From JAGVSV01 sp050952845 (GTDB taxonomy: Bacteria; Bacillota; Clostridia; Christensenellales; Aristaeellaceae), in the NCBI GenBank assembly GCA_050952845.1, contig JBMNLP010000001.1:806001-870000 (forward strand): DNA of 64,000 nucleotides, written 5' to 3'. Below, one piece after another: positions 63,588 through 64,000 of this stretch. Numbering within the stretch: the stretch's first letter is position 1; each line of letters starts with the position of its first letter. The notes under the pieces are model-generated. The model ran no database searches. It was not told the DNA's origin and saw only the letters and a list, made by a program, of their open reading frames with translations. A program made the translations under genes and the position numbers.

Positions 63588-64000
63588 ATGAAGCAATACA
63601 TTAAAAAAATAGGCTTTGCAAAAAAACTATACAAATTACTTCGATATTTTGTTTCAGCTGTTTCACCAGAACTGGCAACGAGAATGATTTTTAGGGTCTC
63701 AATGGACAGAAAATTGAATACGAATAATCCTCAGACATTAGACGAACATATTAGCACCCTAAAGATTAAGAAGTATAATCATGATCCCTTGGTTGCACAA
63801 TGCGCTGACAAGTATCGAGTGCGTGAGTATATCACACAACTTGGACTAGACGGTATTCTTAATGAATTGCTCGGTGTTTATAAACATGAAGATGATATCC
63901 CATGGTCACAGTTACCTGATCAATTTGTTGTAAAATGGAATAACGCATGTGGTGCTAACTTAATTGTGCCCCAAAAGGACGCGCTGGATATAAAAAAGGC
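63588..64000 (+). CDS. TupA-like ATP-grasp polysaccharide protein, N-terminal part
   Basis: Cut by the window end after about 137 residues. RVSMDRKLNTNNPQTLDEHIS (about 35-55), KYNHDPLVAQCADKYRVREYI (about 60-80) and LPDQFVVKWNNACGAN (about 110-125) match the TupA-like ATP-grasp family, in which the first part selects a partner and the later ATP-grasp domain joins an amino acid or similar acid to the polymer. The RBS AAGGAGG is rather far (13 bases) from ATG 63588. Still in the AT-rich section, so the cluster continues beyond the window. Confidence 0.82.
   Translation, partial: MKQYIKKIGFAKKLYKLLRYFVSAVSPELATRMIFRVSMDRKLNTNNPQTLDEHISTLKIKKYNHDPLVAQCADKYRVREYITQLGLDGILNELLGVYKHEDDIPWSQLPDQFVVKWNNACGANLIVPQKDALDIKK

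Overview
The window reads as a chromosomal segment of a GC-rich, uncultured-type Firmicute, probably class Clostridia. Supporting this are the ruvC-ruvA-ruvB-queA run, an nfeD-floA pair, a long-form hibernation factor, GerMN-domain lipoproteins, a YitT-family protein, an MreB/Mbl protein, pyruvate phosphate dikinase, AGGAGG-type ribosome binding sites and sigma-A-like promoters. Most of the window looks GC-rich. Two stretches are clearly AT-richer: about 8.0-15.6 kb (insertion sequences plus a sugar operon) and about 55-64 kb (polysaccharide genes). The species cannot be named from the sequence.

Region by region. 1-2269: the start of an inositol-monophosphatase-like gene, a 162-bp palindromic repeat, a secreted OB-fold protein and a Pr6Pr-like membrane protein. 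2302-7920: a five-gene operon with its own promoter that I regard as the most interesting object here. It encodes an SPFH-like protein, two small coiled-coil proteins with the look of ESCRT-III/Snf7 subunits, an AAA ATPase with an MIT-like N-terminus and Vps4-type core, and a zinc-ribbon/TIR/MucBP-like/multi-TM protein. 8047-10931: an IS1182-like element with an IS630-like element inserted in it. 10949-22864: two carbohydrate ABC import operons without their own ATPase, carrying an alpha-fucosidase (GH29-like), a GH109-like glycosidase, a sugar isomerase, an oxidoreductase and deoxyribose-phosphate aldolase. 22885-34923: mostly minus-strand housekeeping (ppdK, two GerMN proteins, DUF6062, dnaX, YitT, cca), with hpf on the plus strand. 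35045-48714: a cysteine-cluster protein, an orphan DNA methyltransferase, MreB/Mbl, L28, a DUF362 ferredoxin protein, RuvCAB, QueA, S20, tRNA-Ser(CGA), an SGNH hydrolase, tandem uracil-DNA glycosylases, NfeD and FloA. 48780-64000: a hypothetical membrane protein, then a surface polysaccharide cluster.

The polysaccharide cluster starts with a specialised NusG (LoaP type) that has its own promoter and a structured leader. It continues with a WbpM/FlaA1-type dehydratase, an LCP ligase and a DUF3048 protein. An intrinsic terminator follows, and beyond it lie the AT-rich sugar transferase, nucleotide-sugar and glycosyltransferase genes, running off the window end in a TupA-like ATP-grasp gene. The dehydratase, the phosphoglycosyl transferase and the short epimerase could together make and load a QuiNAc-type first sugar. 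The WbpO and WbpP homologues could supply UDP-GalNAcA.

The candidate new system is the operon at 2376-7920. Known bacterial ESCRT-III relatives (PspA, Vipp1) work without a dedicated Vps4. Here two Snf7-like proteins, an MIT-AAA ATPase, an SPFH-like partner and a TIR-bearing membrane protein overlap or nearly touch, suggesting an ATP-recycled membrane-remodelling machine coupled to a TIR sensor or effector.
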